DNA from: Lachnoclostridium sp. UBA5725
Lineage (GTDB): Bacteria; Bacillota; Clostridia; Lachnospirales; Lachnospiraceae
NCBI GenBank assembly: GCA_002419585.1
Contig: DIGJ01000009.1
Coordinates: 73,259-137,258, forward strand
Reading direction: 5' to 3'
Length of the DNA: 64,000 nucleotides
Below, piece by piece: positions 16,941 to 26,376 of this stretch. The translations under genes were made by a program, and so were the position numbers. The notes under the pieces are model-generated. The model had not been told where the DNA came from and ran no database searches. It worked only from the letters and a program-made list of their open reading frames with translations. Numbering within the stretch: the stretch's first letter is position 1; each line of letters opens with the position of its first letter.

Positions 16941-18029
16941 CTACTGTCTGTTGAGCAGACGTTTTTCGATGTCTTCATAATCTTCTTTTGAGTAATTTCG
17001 CTGTGGAAATGCATTAAAACGATTATTGGCTGGTTTTGATGGAGTGGCGGTAGCAGACAAAGCGCTTTGTTTTGCATTTTTAATGGCATTAAACTGGGAA
17101 TCTAATTTTTTAATGTCATCTGGTTTTTTTACATTATTCTGACTCCAGTTATCAAGAATTTTATCTGCATATTTAAAATCTGCTTTCTGCGTATTTAAAA
17201 GGGAACGATTGCAGGCTTCCACTATTATTTCAATCTCAAAACCATATTTTGTAATCCACTTATCTATGTAATTTTTCTCAACCGTACCAGGTGCTCTATG
17301 TAATCCGAAAGCCTTGCTTACAGATGTATAATTGCTGTTGTATTGAATATTTGCAGTTTCGGCTTCGTCTACGGTCTTAATACCTTGTTCTGCCCAAGAT
17401 AAAGCAACGGCCTCAATGTAAGAAGTATTTTTCTTGTTCTTGGAAATACAGTACTCATACAAATACATAATCAGTTCGGAAGAAAAATTCACGCAGTCAT
17501 ATAAGTAAAGAATGAGCTGTATATCTTTTGGCTTTAAAGGTGACTCTAGATAAAGCTCGATAATATTCATGGTCCATTTAATTTCATCATTATTGGTTAA
17601 TTCTGCAATCTGGGCATTTGTATAAATAGGACGCTCAGGGGCTTGTGCAGAACAACTAATCGTGTTCAAAGGTTCTTTTTCTGAGGCTTCATGTTCGCTG
17701 TAAACAGCAGTTTCAAAACTTTGTGTGGTGCAATTTGGTTCATTTAAGGTGATGGAAGTAATATTACCAGAGCCGTTATCCGATAGTTTAATAAGCTGCG
17801 CTTTCTCCCAATATTTTAATGCACGAACAATATCCTTTTCTGTATCATCTAAGCGGTCAGCCAAGTATGAAATTGAAAAATCCTTAACATGTCCGGAAAG
17901 ACAACGAAGAAGGTATAAATATACCTTAACATAGCTTCCGTTTGCTGCTGGCATGTAAGTATCAATGAAGATATTTGACACAACGGTTGCGTCAATTGCA
18001 CCTGCCGAATAAAGGGTGATCTTATCCAT
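16941..18029 (-). CDS. DnaD-domain replication initiation protein
   Basis: This is a primosome component of 362 residues. The N-terminal part resembles a winged helix (about residues 25-100), and two DnaD/DnaB2-type domains follow. The second ends with the family-like YADKILDNWSQNNVKKPDDI near residue 300. The RBS AGGAG lies 9 bp before the ATG, and a -10 TATACT is seen on the minus strand at 18060-18065. A cluster of DnaA boxes lies further upstream. It is cotranscribed with the DnaC-like loader. Confidence 0.82.
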   Translation of the reverse strand: MDKITLYSAGAIDATVVSNIFIDTYMPAANGSYVKVYLYLLRCLSGHVKDFSISYLADRLDDTEKDIVRALKYWEKAQLIKLSDNGSGNITSITLNEPNCTTQSFETAVYSEHEASEKEPLNTISCSAQAPERPIYTNAQIAELTNNDEIKWTMNIIELYLESPLKPKDIQLILYLYDCVNFSSELIMYLYEYCISKNKKNTSYIEAVALSWAEQGIKTVDEAETANIQYNSNYTSVSKAFGLHRAPGTVEKNYIDKWITKYGFEIEIIVEACNRSLLNTQKADFKYADKILDNWSQNNVKKPDDIKKLDSQFNAIKNAKQSALSATATPSKPANNRFNAFPQRNYSKEDYEDIEKRLLNRQ

Positions 18030-18133
18030 AATATATACTCCTCTCTTTCTTAGATTCCTAGTATATCACAGAAAAAAACGCTTGGAAATAGCCTATTTTA
18101 AAGGGGTTTAACTATTTGCTTTAAAGTGGATAG

Positions 18134-18239
18134 AGTGGATAATGTGGATAATAAAATAAAAACCTTGAATTTCAGGAATAAAAAATCCACATTCTTTTCA
18201 TTAACAAATTGTTGATAAGAATGTGGATAATGTGGATAA
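18134..18239 (-). promoter_or_regulatory. DnaA-box cluster upstream of the dnaD-like operon
   Basis: Five 9-mers match or nearly match TTATCCACA on the minus strand: 18134-18142 (one mismatch), 18143-18151 (perfect), 18210-18218 (TTATCAACA), and 18222-18230 and 18231-18239 (both perfect, in tandem). All point the same way. The stretch is AT-rich and fills most of the 210-bp gap between murC and the dnaD-like gene. Confidence 0.7.
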
Positions 18240-19622
18240 CTATATACCAAGTAATGATTCTCCAATGGTTACAATGTCTCCAGCACCCATAGTTATCAAC
18301 AAATCACCGTTAGTACAATTTTCTAATAAAAAGTTTTCAATTTCATCAAAACTTGAAAAATAGTAGACTTCTTTCCCTAATTTTTCCAATTCTGCCTTTA
18401 AGTCAAGAGAAGAAATGTCACCTGGATCAGCCTCTCTTGCAGAATAGATGTCCGCTAATACGATTTTATCTGCACTCGATAATGCACTTGCAAAATCCTT
18501 TAAGAATGCACGGGTTCTTGAATAAGTATGTGGTTGGAATACACACCACATATTTTTACAAGGATAGTTTTTTGCAGATTCTAAGGTTGCTCTTATTTCG
18601 GTTGGATGATGTGCGTAATCATCAATGATTGTAACGCCAGCAATTTCTCCCTTATATTCAAAACGACGATTGGTTCCGGTAAATGTGGATAACCCTTCTT
18701 TCACCTGTTCAATTGGTATATTAAGTTCAAAGGCAACTGCAATCGCTGCAAGAGCATTGGATATATTATGGTTTCCGATTAATTGAAGGTCTAAGTGATC
18801 GATAAATTGTCCTTTGTGATATAAATCAAAACTACCATATGCTAAGTCGTTAAAGACGATATTTTTCGCGCAAAAGTCATAATTATCGTTATCAAATCCG
18901 TAAGTTACATAGTTACAGTTAATTCCCTGTGTGAGTTCAATATAGTTTGTAATTTCTCCGTTGATAACCAAAAGACCATTGCTTGGTAGTATGGAAGCAA
19001 AAGAATGGAAGGAATCCCGAATATGTTTTAAGTCCTTAAAAAAGTCTAAATGTTCTGCTTCTACATTTAAGATGACTCCAATGGTAGGATGAAATTTTAA
19101 GAAACTATTCGTATATTCACATGCTTCTGTAATAAAGTTACTGGATTTTCCAATTCGGATGTTTCCATGAATCGCTTTTAAAATACCACCAACGGATATC
19201 GTAGGATCTAAATCGCCCGCTAGCATAATGTGGGAAATCATGGAGGTTGTCGTAGTTTTTCCGTGTGTTCCGGACACGGCAATGGCACAGGAATAGTTTT
19301 TCATAACCTGACCAACCATTTCTGCACGATCCATCATAGGAATACCTGCTTCCTTAGCAGCGATGAATTCTTCGTTGTCATCATGAATGGCAGCCGTATA
19401 TACGACTAGATCCATATTATTAGTAATATTGGAAGCAACTTGTTCATATATTATATGAATCCCGAGGCTTTCTAGATGTTTTGTAATATCACTTTCCTTA
19501 TTATCTGAACCGGTTATTTTAAATCCCATGGTATGTAAAAGTTCAGCAAACCCACTCATGCTGATACCACCTATCCCCATAAAATGGATATAGCCGGTTT
19601 TTTCAAAATCAATTTTGTACAT
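18240..19622 (-). CDS. murC: UDP-N-acetylmuramate--L-alanine ligase
   Basis: MurC adds L-Ala to UDP-MurNAc using ATP, in cytosolic peptidoglycan precursor synthesis. It is 460 residues, normal for the family. The Rossmann-like N-terminus IHFMGIGGISMSG binds the UDP substrate. The ATP loop SGTHGKTTTTSMI is near residue 116, the Mur ligase site TEACEYTNSFL near residue 175, and DDYAHHPTEI near residue 345. It starts divergently from glgC. Its stop directly abuts the DnaA-box cluster. Confidence 0.95.
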   Translation of the reverse strand: MYKIDFEKTGYIHFMGIGGISMSGFAELLHTMGFKITGSDNKESDITKHLESLGIHIIYEQVASNITNNMDLVVYTAAIHDDNEEFIAAKEAGIPMMDRAEMVGQVMKNYSCAIAVSGTHGKTTTTSMISHIMLAGDLDPTISVGGILKAIHGNIRIGKSSNFITEACEYTNSFLKFHPTIGVILNVEAEHLDFFKDLKHIRDSFHSFASILPSNGLLVINGEITNYIELTQGINCNYVTYGFDNDNYDFCAKNIVFNDLAYGSFDLYHKGQFIDHLDLQLIGNHNISNALAAIAVAFELNIPIEQVKEGLSTFTGTNRRFEYKGEIAGVTIIDDYAHHPTEIRATLESAKNYPCKNMWCVFQPHTYSRTRAFLKDFASALSSADKIVLADIYSAREADPGDISSLDLKAELEKLGKEVYYFSSFDEIENFLLENCTNGDLLITMGAGDIVTIGESLLGI

Positions 19623-19789
19623 AGTAAAACCATCCTTAAATAAAAAATATCAATACTGTAATATATTGCTATTATAACCTTTTAAGAAGAAAATACAAAT
19701 ATAAATTAAGAAAGAAAAGAAACTTTACTAGTTCTATGAGTTATCCGAGGTGATAAATGGAAAATATAGTATATTTTGTAGTAAAAAGA

Positions 19790-19818
19790 TTCACATTTTG
19801 CGAAGTTTCTGTTATAAT
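19790..19818 (+). promoter_or_regulatory. Promoter of glgCD-spoVG
   Basis: TTCACA (19790-19795), 17 bp, TATAAT (19813-19818). It lies 30 bp before the GTG at 19849, which supports that start over upstream codons in the same frame. Confidence 0.7.
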
Positions 19819-19848
19819 AAAATTATTAAACCGACAAGAGGTGATTAC

Positions 19849-21123
19849 GTGATTAAGAAAGAAATGATAGCCATGTTACTTGCAGGTGGACAAGGTTCCA
19901 GACTCGGAGTTTTGACATCGCAAATTGCGAAACCAGCGGTTGCATTTGGTGGTAAATACCGCATCATTGATTTTGCATTAAGTAATTGTATTAACTCTGG
20001 TGTCGATACTGTAGGGGTTTTAACGCAGTATCAGCCGCTTCGACTGAATACGCATATCGGGATTGGTATCCCTTGGGATCTTGACCGAAACGTAGGAGGA
20101 GTTTCGATACTTCCACCATACGAAAAAAACACAAATAGCCAGTGGTATACGGGGACAGCAAACGCCATTTATCAGAATTTGGAATATATGGAATATTATA
20201 ATCCGGACTATGTTTTGATACTGGGTGGGGATCACATTTATAAAATGGATTATGAAGTAATGCTTAAATTTCATAAGGCCAATAAAGCGGATGTTACGGT
20301 TGCCACGATTTCTGTTCCAATTGAAGAAGCGAGCCGTTTTGGCGTAGTCATTACGGATGATACGAAACGGATTCTTGAATTTGAAGAAAAACCAGAACAT
20401 CCAAGAAGTAATTTAGCCTCAATGGGAATCTATATATTCTCATGGCCGGTACTTCGAGAAGCACTTATTACATTAAGAGAACAAAAAGCGTGTGATTTTG
20501 GAAAACATATTATTCCTTACTGCCATGGTAAGAAAGACCGCGTATTTGCATATGAATACAACGGTTATTGGAAGGATGTTGGAACATTAGGTTCCTACTG
20601 GGAATCCAATATGGAGCTTATTGATTTAATTCCAGAATTTAATTTATACGAAGAATTTTGGAAGATATATACCAAGAGTGACAAGATTCCACCACAATTT
20701 GTCTCAAAGAATGCGATTGTAGACAGAGCAATTATTGGAGAAGCCACCGAAGTTTATGGACAGGTACATAATTCAGTGATAGGTTCTGGCGTCATCATTG
20801 AAGAAGGCGTAGAAATATATGATTCTATTATTATGAATGCTACCTGTATTGGGGCAGGAACTAAGATTTATAAATCTATTATTGGAGAGAACGTTCATAT
20901 AGGTAAGAAATGTGAAATCGGAGTTGGTGAAGAAGCATTAAATACCTGGAAACCAGATGTTTACTCCTTTGGATTAGCGACGATTGGGGATAAAACCATA
21001 ATACCTGCAGGTCTAAAAATAGGAAAGAACACCGCAATTATGGGAGAGACGACACCAGATGATTATCCAGATGGCTGTTTAGCCAGTGGAGGCACAATTA
21101 TTAAGGCGGGTGAAAAATATTGA
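19849..21123 (+). CDS. glgC: Glucose-1-phosphate adenylyltransferase
   Basis: GlgC makes ADP-glucose from glucose 1-phosphate and ATP, the committed step of glycogen synthesis. The nucleotidyltransferase motif LLAGGQGSRLGVLT is at the N-terminus. WYTGTANAIYQN, FEEKP and the left-handed beta-helix repeats at the C-terminus (about residues 280-390) are as expected. The start is GTG at 19849 with AAGAGGTG upstream, giving 424 residues; upstream codons lie in the promoter. It overlaps glgD by 4 bp, so the two subunits are made together. Confidence 0.93.
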   Translation: MIKKEMIAMLLAGGQGSRLGVLTSQIAKPAVAFGGKYRIIDFALSNCINSGVDTVGVLTQYQPLRLNTHIGIGIPWDLDRNVGGVSILPPYEKNTNSQWYTGTANAIYQNLEYMEYYNPDYVLILGGDHIYKMDYEVMLKFHKANKADVTVATISVPIEEASRFGVVITDDTKRILEFEEKPEHPRSNLASMGIYIFSWPVLREALITLREQKACDFGKHIIPYCHGKKDRVFAYEYNGYWKDVGTLGSYWESNMELIDLIPEFNLYEEFWKIYTKSDKIPPQFVSKNAIVDRAIIGEATEVYGQVHNSVIGSGVIIEEGVEIYDSIIMNATCIGAGTKIYKSIIGENVHIGKKCEIGVGEEALNTWKPDVYSFGLATIGDKTIIPAGLKIGKNTAIMGETTPDDYPDGCLASGGTIIKAGEKY

Positions 21124-22241
21124 GAGCAGTTGGTATCGTTTTAGCAGGTGGAAGCAATAATAGAATGAGAGAACTTGTAAATAAAAGAGCTACTGCAGCT
21201 ATGCCAATCGCAGGTGGATATCGTGGGATTGACTTTGTCCTTAGCAGTATGTCCAACTCTCATATTCAAAAGGTTGCAGTATTTACGCAGTATAATGCAA
21301 AATCGTTAAATGAACACTTAAATTCTTCGAAATGGTGGGATTTTGGAAGAAAGCAGGGGGGGCTCTTTGTATTTACCCCTACGATTACAACAGAGAACAA
21401 TTCTTGGTATCGTGGAACTGCAGATGCCATTGCACAAAATCTTGATTTCTTAAAAAAGAGTCATGAGCCATATGTGGTAATTGCTTCTGGGGATTGTGTA
21501 TACAAGCTTGATTTTAATGAAGTACTAGCTTATCATATCGAAAAACGGGCGGATGTGACAATTGTAACCAAACGAATTTCAGAGGGTGACGATGTGAGCC
21601 GTTTTGGTGCGATCAAAACGAATGCAGAAGGCCGAATCGAAGAATTTGAAGAAAAGCCTCTCGTAAGTAATTCGAACTTAATTTCTGCGGGCATCTATGT
21701 CATTCGCAGAAGACAGCTTATTGAATTAATAGAAGCGAATATGTATGAAGATCGGTATGATTTCGTAAGTGATATCTTGGTTCGTTACCGAACAGTTAAA
21801 AAGATGTATTCTTATGAGATGAAAGACTACTGGAGCAATATTTCTACCGTAGAATCATATTTTAGAACCAATATGGATTTTTTGAAAAAAGATGTGAGGG
21901 ACTATTTTTTTTCAAGTTATCCAGATGTTTATTCCAAGGTTCTTGATTTACCTCCGGCTAAATACAATGCCGGCGCTGAGGTGAAAAACAGCTTGGTTTC
22001 AAGCGGTTGTATCCTAAATGGTAAAGTAGAAGATTCTATACTATTTAAAGAAGTATATGTTGGAAACAACTGTACGATAAAGAACTCAATCATTTTGAAT
22101 GATGTATATATAGGGGATAATACTTACATTGAGAATTGCATCGTGGAAAGCAGAAACACAATATGCGCGAATTCATCTTTTGTTGGAGATCCAAATGACA
22201 TCAAGATAGTGGTAGAGAAAAATGAAAGATACATATTGTAG
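21120..22241 (+). CDS. glgD: GlgD subunit of ADP-glucose pyrophosphorylase
   Basis: This is a second, diverged ADP-glucose pyrophosphorylase-like subunit found in Firmicutes; it usually modulates GlgC and is poorly active alone. The loop IVLAGGSNNRMRELV replaces the canonical GGxGxRL pattern of GlgC, consistent with a regulatory subunit. The beta-helix lies at the C-terminus, and the length is 373 residues. The TTG start overlaps the glgC TGA. spoVG follows 23 bp after its stop. Confidence 0.9.
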   Translation: MRAVGIVLAGGSNNRMRELVNKRATAAMPIAGGYRGIDFVLSSMSNSHIQKVAVFTQYNAKSLNEHLNSSKWWDFGRKQGGLFVFTPTITTENNSWYRGTADAIAQNLDFLKKSHEPYVVIASGDCVYKLDFNEVLAYHIEKRADVTIVTKRISEGDDVSRFGAIKTNAEGRIEEFEEKPLVSNSNLISAGIYVIRRRQLIELIEANMYEDRYDFVSDILVRYRTVKKMYSYEMKDYWSNISTVESYFRTNMDFLKKDVRDYFFSSYPDVYSKVLDLPPAKYNAGAEVKNSLVSSGCILNGKVEDSILFKEVYVGNNCTIKNSIILNDVYIGDNTYIENCIVESRNTICANSSFVGDPNDIKIVVEKNERYIL

Positions 22242-22264
22242 ACAAAACAAGGGGGTTTATAAGA

Positions 22265-22549
22265 ATGGAAATTACAGATGTACGCGTACGCAAAGTAACA
22301 AAAGAAGGGAAAATGAAAGCAGTTATCTCAATTACGTTAGACAATGAATTTGTTGTTCATGACATTAAGGTTATTGAAGGTGACAAGGGATTATTTATTG
22401 CAATGCCAAGCCGCAAAGCTGGTGATGGGGAATATCGTGACATTGCACATCCAATCAATTCAGAAACAAGAGATCGTATTCAAAAGATTATTCTTGATAA
22501 ATATGATGAAGCGCTTTTAGAAGTTGATGAATTAGAGCAAGTTATGTAG
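22265..22549 (+). CDS. spoVG: Septation/sporulation regulator SpoVG
   Basis: This is a small cytoplasmic RNA/DNA-binding regulator of 94 residues. It shows the family core ITDVRVRKVTKEGKMKAV, then ITLDNEFVVHDIKV and AMPSRKAGDGEYRDIAHPI. An AGGGGG stretch precedes the ATG. There are only 23 bp after glgD and no visible terminator, so it is probably cotranscribed with glgCD. In Bacillus spoVG lies next to other genes and has its own sigma-H promoter; no clear one is seen here. Confidence 0.95.
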   Translation: MEITDVRVRKVTKEGKMKAVISITLDNEFVVHDIKVIEGDKGLFIAMPSRKAGDGEYRDIAHPINSETRDRIQKIILDKYDEALLEVDELEQVM

Positions 22550-22574
22550 TTCAATTTATAAGGATTTATATCCT

Positions 22575-23151
22575 AAAAAAGGAGCTATCACTTAAGTGCA
22601 ATGTCATTAAGTTAAGATGACTGAATAAGATCTCTATACCAATCATATGGTATAGGGGTCTTTTTTTTGAAATAATTGTTGACATGAGTCCAAATGTATG
22701 CGGCCGCTTTCACTACTGAATAATATGAGGTAGTGAAAGCGGCCCTTGTAATTAAGTAAATATTAATTGCAAGGAGGACACATATGAAACCGAAACATGT
22801 AAATAACCTATTATTATCAGAAATCAGAAGAATTGCAAAGAACCCACAAGATTATTGCTCGAATCCCAAATCTGATTTCACCCGTAATCGTAAACTTCCA
22901 ATTGAACGCCTACTTACAAGTATCATAGGCATGGGTGGAGGGCTAAAGGATTTCAAGGCTTCCTTTACAGAGTAGCATAATTTAACTTAATTGAATAATC
23001 ATTTTTTTGACAGATGAAAATCTGTCTGTTTGTGATACACAAAAATGATGAAAAGAGGTGAAAGAATAAAATCTTCCACCTCTTTTCGAAAAGGTCACTC
23101 TTTGATTAATGCTAACTTAATGACATTGCACTTAAGTGATGCTCCTTTTTT
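22575..23151. mobile_element. Internally deleted IS4-family element
   Basis: About 38-40-bp terminal inverted repeats bound it (22575-22614 and 23113-23151): GGAGC(T)ATCACTTAAGTG and the following bases through ATGTCATTAAGTTA, with one indel. Inside are a T-tailed hairpin (22628-22668), a perfect 15-bp hairpin GGCCGCTTTCACTAC before the ORF (about 22702-22744), a transposase fragment and a third hairpin, GAAAAGAGGTG...CACCTCTTTTC (about 23050-23090). The element is about 577 bp against 1.4-1.7 kb for a full IS4, so it cannot move without help. No clear target duplication was seen. Confidence 0.8.
22784..22975 (+). pseudogene. IS4-family transposase, N-terminal remnant
   Basis: This 63-codon frame begins MKPKHVNNLLLSEIRRI and continues KSDFTRNRKLPIERLL, the usual start of clostridial IS4 transposases, up to IIGMGGG. 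A short unrelated or C-terminal tail (LKDFKASFTE) follows. The DDE catalytic residues are all missing. AAGGAGG lies 8 bp before the ATG, so the fragment could still be translated. Confidence 0.82.
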
Positions 23152-23159
23152 ATGTTATA

Positions 23160-23840
23160 TTAGGATTGGCCTTGATGATAGGCCATCCTGCTTTTTCGTT
23201 CTTGATACCAAGCTTTTACACTGGAATAATCGATATAATATACAAAGAAATACATGACACAAGCAAGTGCGAGTGCACATATGCCATCAATGATGGAATG
23301 CTGCTTTAAAAATACGGTTGATAAGCAGATACTGAAAGCAAGAATAAAGGATGCGCTTTTTATCCATATATTATTCTTGAATTTCTGACTATTAATAATG
23401 GCAACATAGGCTCCGATTGAATTAAACACATGGATGCTAGGACAAACATTCGTTGAAGTATCAAAGGTGTAAAGTTGCTTTATTATCATTACCAGAATGT
23501 TATTTCGTTCAAAAGTTACGGGTCTTAAATCTTGCCTTGTTGGCCAAACCGTATATGTGATCAGACATATTGTCATACCAATAAATAAAAATGCACAAGT
23601 TTTATAATAATCTTGCTTTGATGTAAAGAAAAAGTATAAAACAACAGTGGGTATAAATGCAAACCATAATACATATGGTATCAGGAAAAATTCGTTGAAG
23701 GGAATTAAATTATCAAGTGATGAATGTATAGTTTTTGTGGGTACCCAACCACGATTTTCCAATGCAAAAAACCAAACTAAATAAAAAAACAAATAGGACA
23801 TAAGCCAGCCGTGTTTGTATTTCAAAATTAATTCTTTCAC
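23160..23840 (-). CDS. PAP2-family membrane phosphatase
   Basis: This is a predicted integral membrane phosphatase acting on lipid phosphates or undecaprenyl pyrophosphate. It has about six hydrophobic segments in 226 residues. Signature parts are RQDLRP (motif 1, about residue 105), CPSIHV (motif 2, about 132) and KQHSIIDG (motif 3, about 180). GTG at 23840 has AAGGAAG 10 bp upstream; longer versions lack an RBS. The IS4-type shell ends 8 bp past its stop. The exact substrate cannot be told. Confidence 0.8.
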   Translation of the reverse strand: MKELILKYKHGWLMSYLFFYLVWFFALENRGWVPTKTIHSSLDNLIPFNEFFLIPYVLWFAFIPTVVLYFFFTSKQDYYKTCAFLFIGMTICLITYTVWPTRQDLRPVTFERNNILVMIIKQLYTFDTSTNVCPSIHVFNSIGAYVAIINSQKFKNNIWIKSASFILAFSICLSTVFLKQHSIIDGICALALACVMYFFVYYIDYSSVKAWYQERKSRMAYHQGQS

Positions 23841-23966
23841 AACAACAATCTTCCTTTCCTTATGGTTCGTATGGATTATAGCATAGTATAAATACACTTA
23901 CAAGTAGGTTAATGAAATGTTAAGAAAAAGTTAGGAATTATTATAATGTGATACCAATTAGTGAAT

Positions 23967-25058
23967 CTACGCCTCAAGAATATATTTTTTTAAATACACG
24001 GAGATGCTATTTCCAATTAATGCATACCCGGTATCATTTGGATGTAACATATCATAGAGATAGTCTTTGGCATTTGATTCGTTGATAATATTATGTGACT
24101 TTGAGTCATACACATAAACATTGTCATATCGGTTTGGCATTTCTTTTATCGTATTACAAATATCCCCCAACGTATAGCCAGCAGTATTCTTTTCGTGATA
24201 TCCAGCAGGGACGCTAGCACGTAGCCCACGGTAAATAGGCGTAATTAAAACAATAGGAGCTCTACTATTCTGACTGCGAATTTCCTTTATCAGGCTATTC
24301 ATATAACCATTAAATGATTTATTTTCCTTTGTATCATTAGCGGTTCCGAGCTTCTTATTAAACGCATAATCATTCGTACCAACTGCGATACAAATTACAT
24401 CGTAATTCTTATAGGTTGTAATACCGTTTTCTAAGCGATATAAAAGGTCTTTATTGCTTGGATTGTTATAAGGGCCAGTAGTTGAGCCATTTACTGCATA
24501 ATTGGCAATATGGCATCCTAGGAGTAGTTGCACACGATCTGGATATCCGGATGTTCCGCATTTTCCGTGAGTAATGCTATCCCCTTCAAACAGTATATTC
24601 AAATCAGAATAGTCATTATGTGGTGCAGTAATGCCTGGACTTTCATAACTTCCATAGATCAGTGTGTTCCCAAAACTAGCAACCGCTTTTACCGTATAGG
24701 TATTGGAGTTTTTATATACGATATCCGTAGTGAATGAGGTGGATGTAGTTGTAGCAATTTTTTTCCATGTATTTTTATTTTTTTTGTAGATAAAATACAT
24801 CGTGGCTTTATCGATTTTTTTCCACGATAAAGTAATCTTAGTTTTATCCTTGTTATATTTCAAACTGGTAATAATTGGAGGTTCTAGCATTGCTTCAAGA
24901 TTTTTTTTTCTATATGTATTTCCTGAATATGAAATATAATGGATGTTTTTCATTGGTGCAAGGTCTTTCGTTGCAGCATCACTAGCAAAACTGAATATAT
25001 TGGAACAAAATAGTCCGCACAGCAATCCAAGGATGATTGATTTTTTTAGCATTTTCAT
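23967..25058 (-). CDS. Secreted SGNH/GDSL hydrolase with fibronectin-like N-terminal domain
   Basis: The signal peptide covers residues 1-28 (MKMLKKSIILGLLCGLF then SFASDA). A fibronectin-III-like stretch follows at about residues 57-125 (ITLSWKKIDKATMYFIYKK). The SGNH esterase domain then has block I ILFEGDSITHGKCGTSG (Ser), block II Gly in VNGSTTG, block III GTNDYAF (Asn) and block V DMLHPNDTGY (Asp/His). It is probably a carbohydrate or cell-wall esterase outside the cell. Met at 25058 has AGGAG upstream. It has no close operon partner. Confidence 0.82.
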   Translation of the reverse strand: MKMLKKSIILGLLCGLFCSNIFSFASDAATKDLAPMKNIHYISYSGNTYRKKNLEAMLEPPIITSLKYNKDKTKITLSWKKIDKATMYFIYKKNKNTWKKIATTTSTSFTTDIVYKNSNTYTVKAVASFGNTLIYGSYESPGITAPHNDYSDLNILFEGDSITHGKCGTSGYPDRVQLLLGCHIANYAVNGSTTGPYNNPSNKDLLYRLENGITTYKNYDVICIAVGTNDYAFNKKLGTANDTKENKSFNGYMNSLIKEIRSQNSRAPIVLITPIYRGLRASVPAGYHEKNTAGYTLGDICNTIKEMPNRYDNVYVYDSKSHNIINESNAKDYLYDMLHPNDTGYALIGNSISVYLKKYILEA

Positions 25059-25276
25059 AACAATTTCTCCTAAGTTTCAAAAATATATAGTTTCCTCACT
25101 TGTATAATCGTAGGCGTATAGGACACCATAGGCATAATATGGGATGTATGAACCATAATAGAGCGGTATTTTACTATTATATCATATCTATTAGCTTCTA
25201 CTATAGATAATTTTTAAGCCTTTTTGAAATAATGATAGTACTAGTGATCTGTTAACGATACCTAACCCGCATGTCA

Positions 25277-25305
25277 TTGACAAGGGTTATAATCAATGTA
25301 ATAAT
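25277..25305 (+). promoter_or_regulatory. Promoter of rpiB
   Basis: TTGACA (25277-25282) is followed 16-17 bp later by TAATAAT (25299-25305), 36 bp before the ATG. Confidence 0.6.
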
Positions 25306-25340
25306 AGTAGAATATTTAAGGATTAAAGGAGACTACAAAC

Positions 25341-25784
25341 ATGAAAATAGCAATTGGAAATGATCATTCAGCAGTAGATATGAAACAACAGATTACAGAA
25401 TTTTTAATAGAAATGGGACATGAAGTCGTAAATTGCGGTACCGATGCTTTTGATAGCTGTGACTACCCAATATACGGTGAAAAAGTTGGAAATGCAGTGG
25501 CCAAAAAAGAAGTCGACTGTGGTATCTTAATTTGTGGTACTGGTGTTGGCATCTCACTTGCAGCAAATAAAGTAAACGGTGTTCGTGCAGTCGTATGCAG
25601 CGAACCTTATTCAGCAAAATTATCCAAGCAGCATAACAATACAAATATCTTGGCATTTGGTGCACGTGTTGTAGGTATCGAACTTGCAAAGATGATTGTG
25701 GAAGAATGGGTAAACGCAGAATTTATGGGCGAAAGACATCAACGCCGCGTGGACATGATTATGGACATAGAAACTAGAAACTAA
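25341..25784 (+). CDS. rpiB: Ribose-5-phosphate isomerase B
   Basis: RpiB interconverts ribose 5-phosphate and ribulose 5-phosphate; some family members act on other sugar phosphates. It is 147 residues, the normal length. Motifs are IAIGNDHSAVDMKQQ, NCGTDAFDSCDYP, DCGILICGTGVGISLAANK (active-site Cys/Thr loop) and KQHNNTNILAFGARVVG. The RBS is AAAGGAG. The repeat element A2 starts at the second base of its stop codon, so any native terminator has been displaced or replaced by the palindrome. Confidence 0.93.
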   Translation: MKIAIGNDHSAVDMKQQITEFLIEMGHEVVNCGTDAFDSCDYPIYGEKVGNAVAKKEVDCGILICGTGVGISLAANKVNGVRAVVCSEPYSAKLSKQHNNTNILAFGARVVGIELAKMIVEEWVNAEFMGERHQRRVDMIMDIETRN

Positions 25785-26094
25785 ATTCTGGGTTAAACGA
25801 GCGACGGACGCGGGAGTTTTTGGGAAAGTCACGCAAAAGGCGCGGTGGGATTATGGTTTTTGAAATTCGAATGGAGCACAGGGGCAGACCTTAAAATCGG
25901 ACGCATTAAACATTCGGTAGAACCTCTAAGCAAGCCATAATGAGCTCTTATGGGAGCTCATTATGGCTAGAGTTTCTGCCTCATAATGCGAAAACGATTT
26001 TAAGGACTGCCCCTGTGCTCCATTCGAATAAGGAAGACTATGACCACCGTGCTTTTTGCTGATTATGGTAAACGTCTCCGCTGTTGTCGGTAAT
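25783..26094. repeat. Palindromic element A2
   Basis: This is a second copy of family A, in the same orientation as A1. The outer arms are 35 bp with one mismatch (25865-25899 against 25995-26029). The apical stem GCCATAATGAGCTC is perfect (25934-25947 against 25954-25967) and differs from the A1 stem on both sides. The right part, GAAGACTATGACCACCG followed by TTTTGCTGATTATGG, matches A1 and A3. The left end AAATTCTGGGTTAAACG starts inside the rpiB stop codon. The next 280 bp (26095-26376) are AT-rich, with no other feature I can support. Confidence 0.85.
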
Positions 26095-26376
26095 TTTATT
26101 GTAAATTTCAGAGTTTAATTGTAATTTTGTTTGAAGGCAGTATAAACCGTTAGTGTACCAGTGAGTCCATATTTTAGTTTTGATGCCTTAATCATCAAGT
26201 AGAAGTAATTAATACTAACAAAATCTGTAAATAAATAATAAAATATTGAATTATAAATAACGTTCGTGATGTTAAATTAAAACGTTAATGACGGTAATGG
26301 TTATACATTAATATTATGTGATATGGTAGAGATGTAATTAAAATAATTATTACATAATAAAAAAGGAGACGCTAAA

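Noticed and set aside
15933..18029. DnaD/DnaC-like pair as a prophage fragment
   Set aside because: No integrase, structural genes or att-like repeats are nearby, and murC and prs flank the pair on the same strand.
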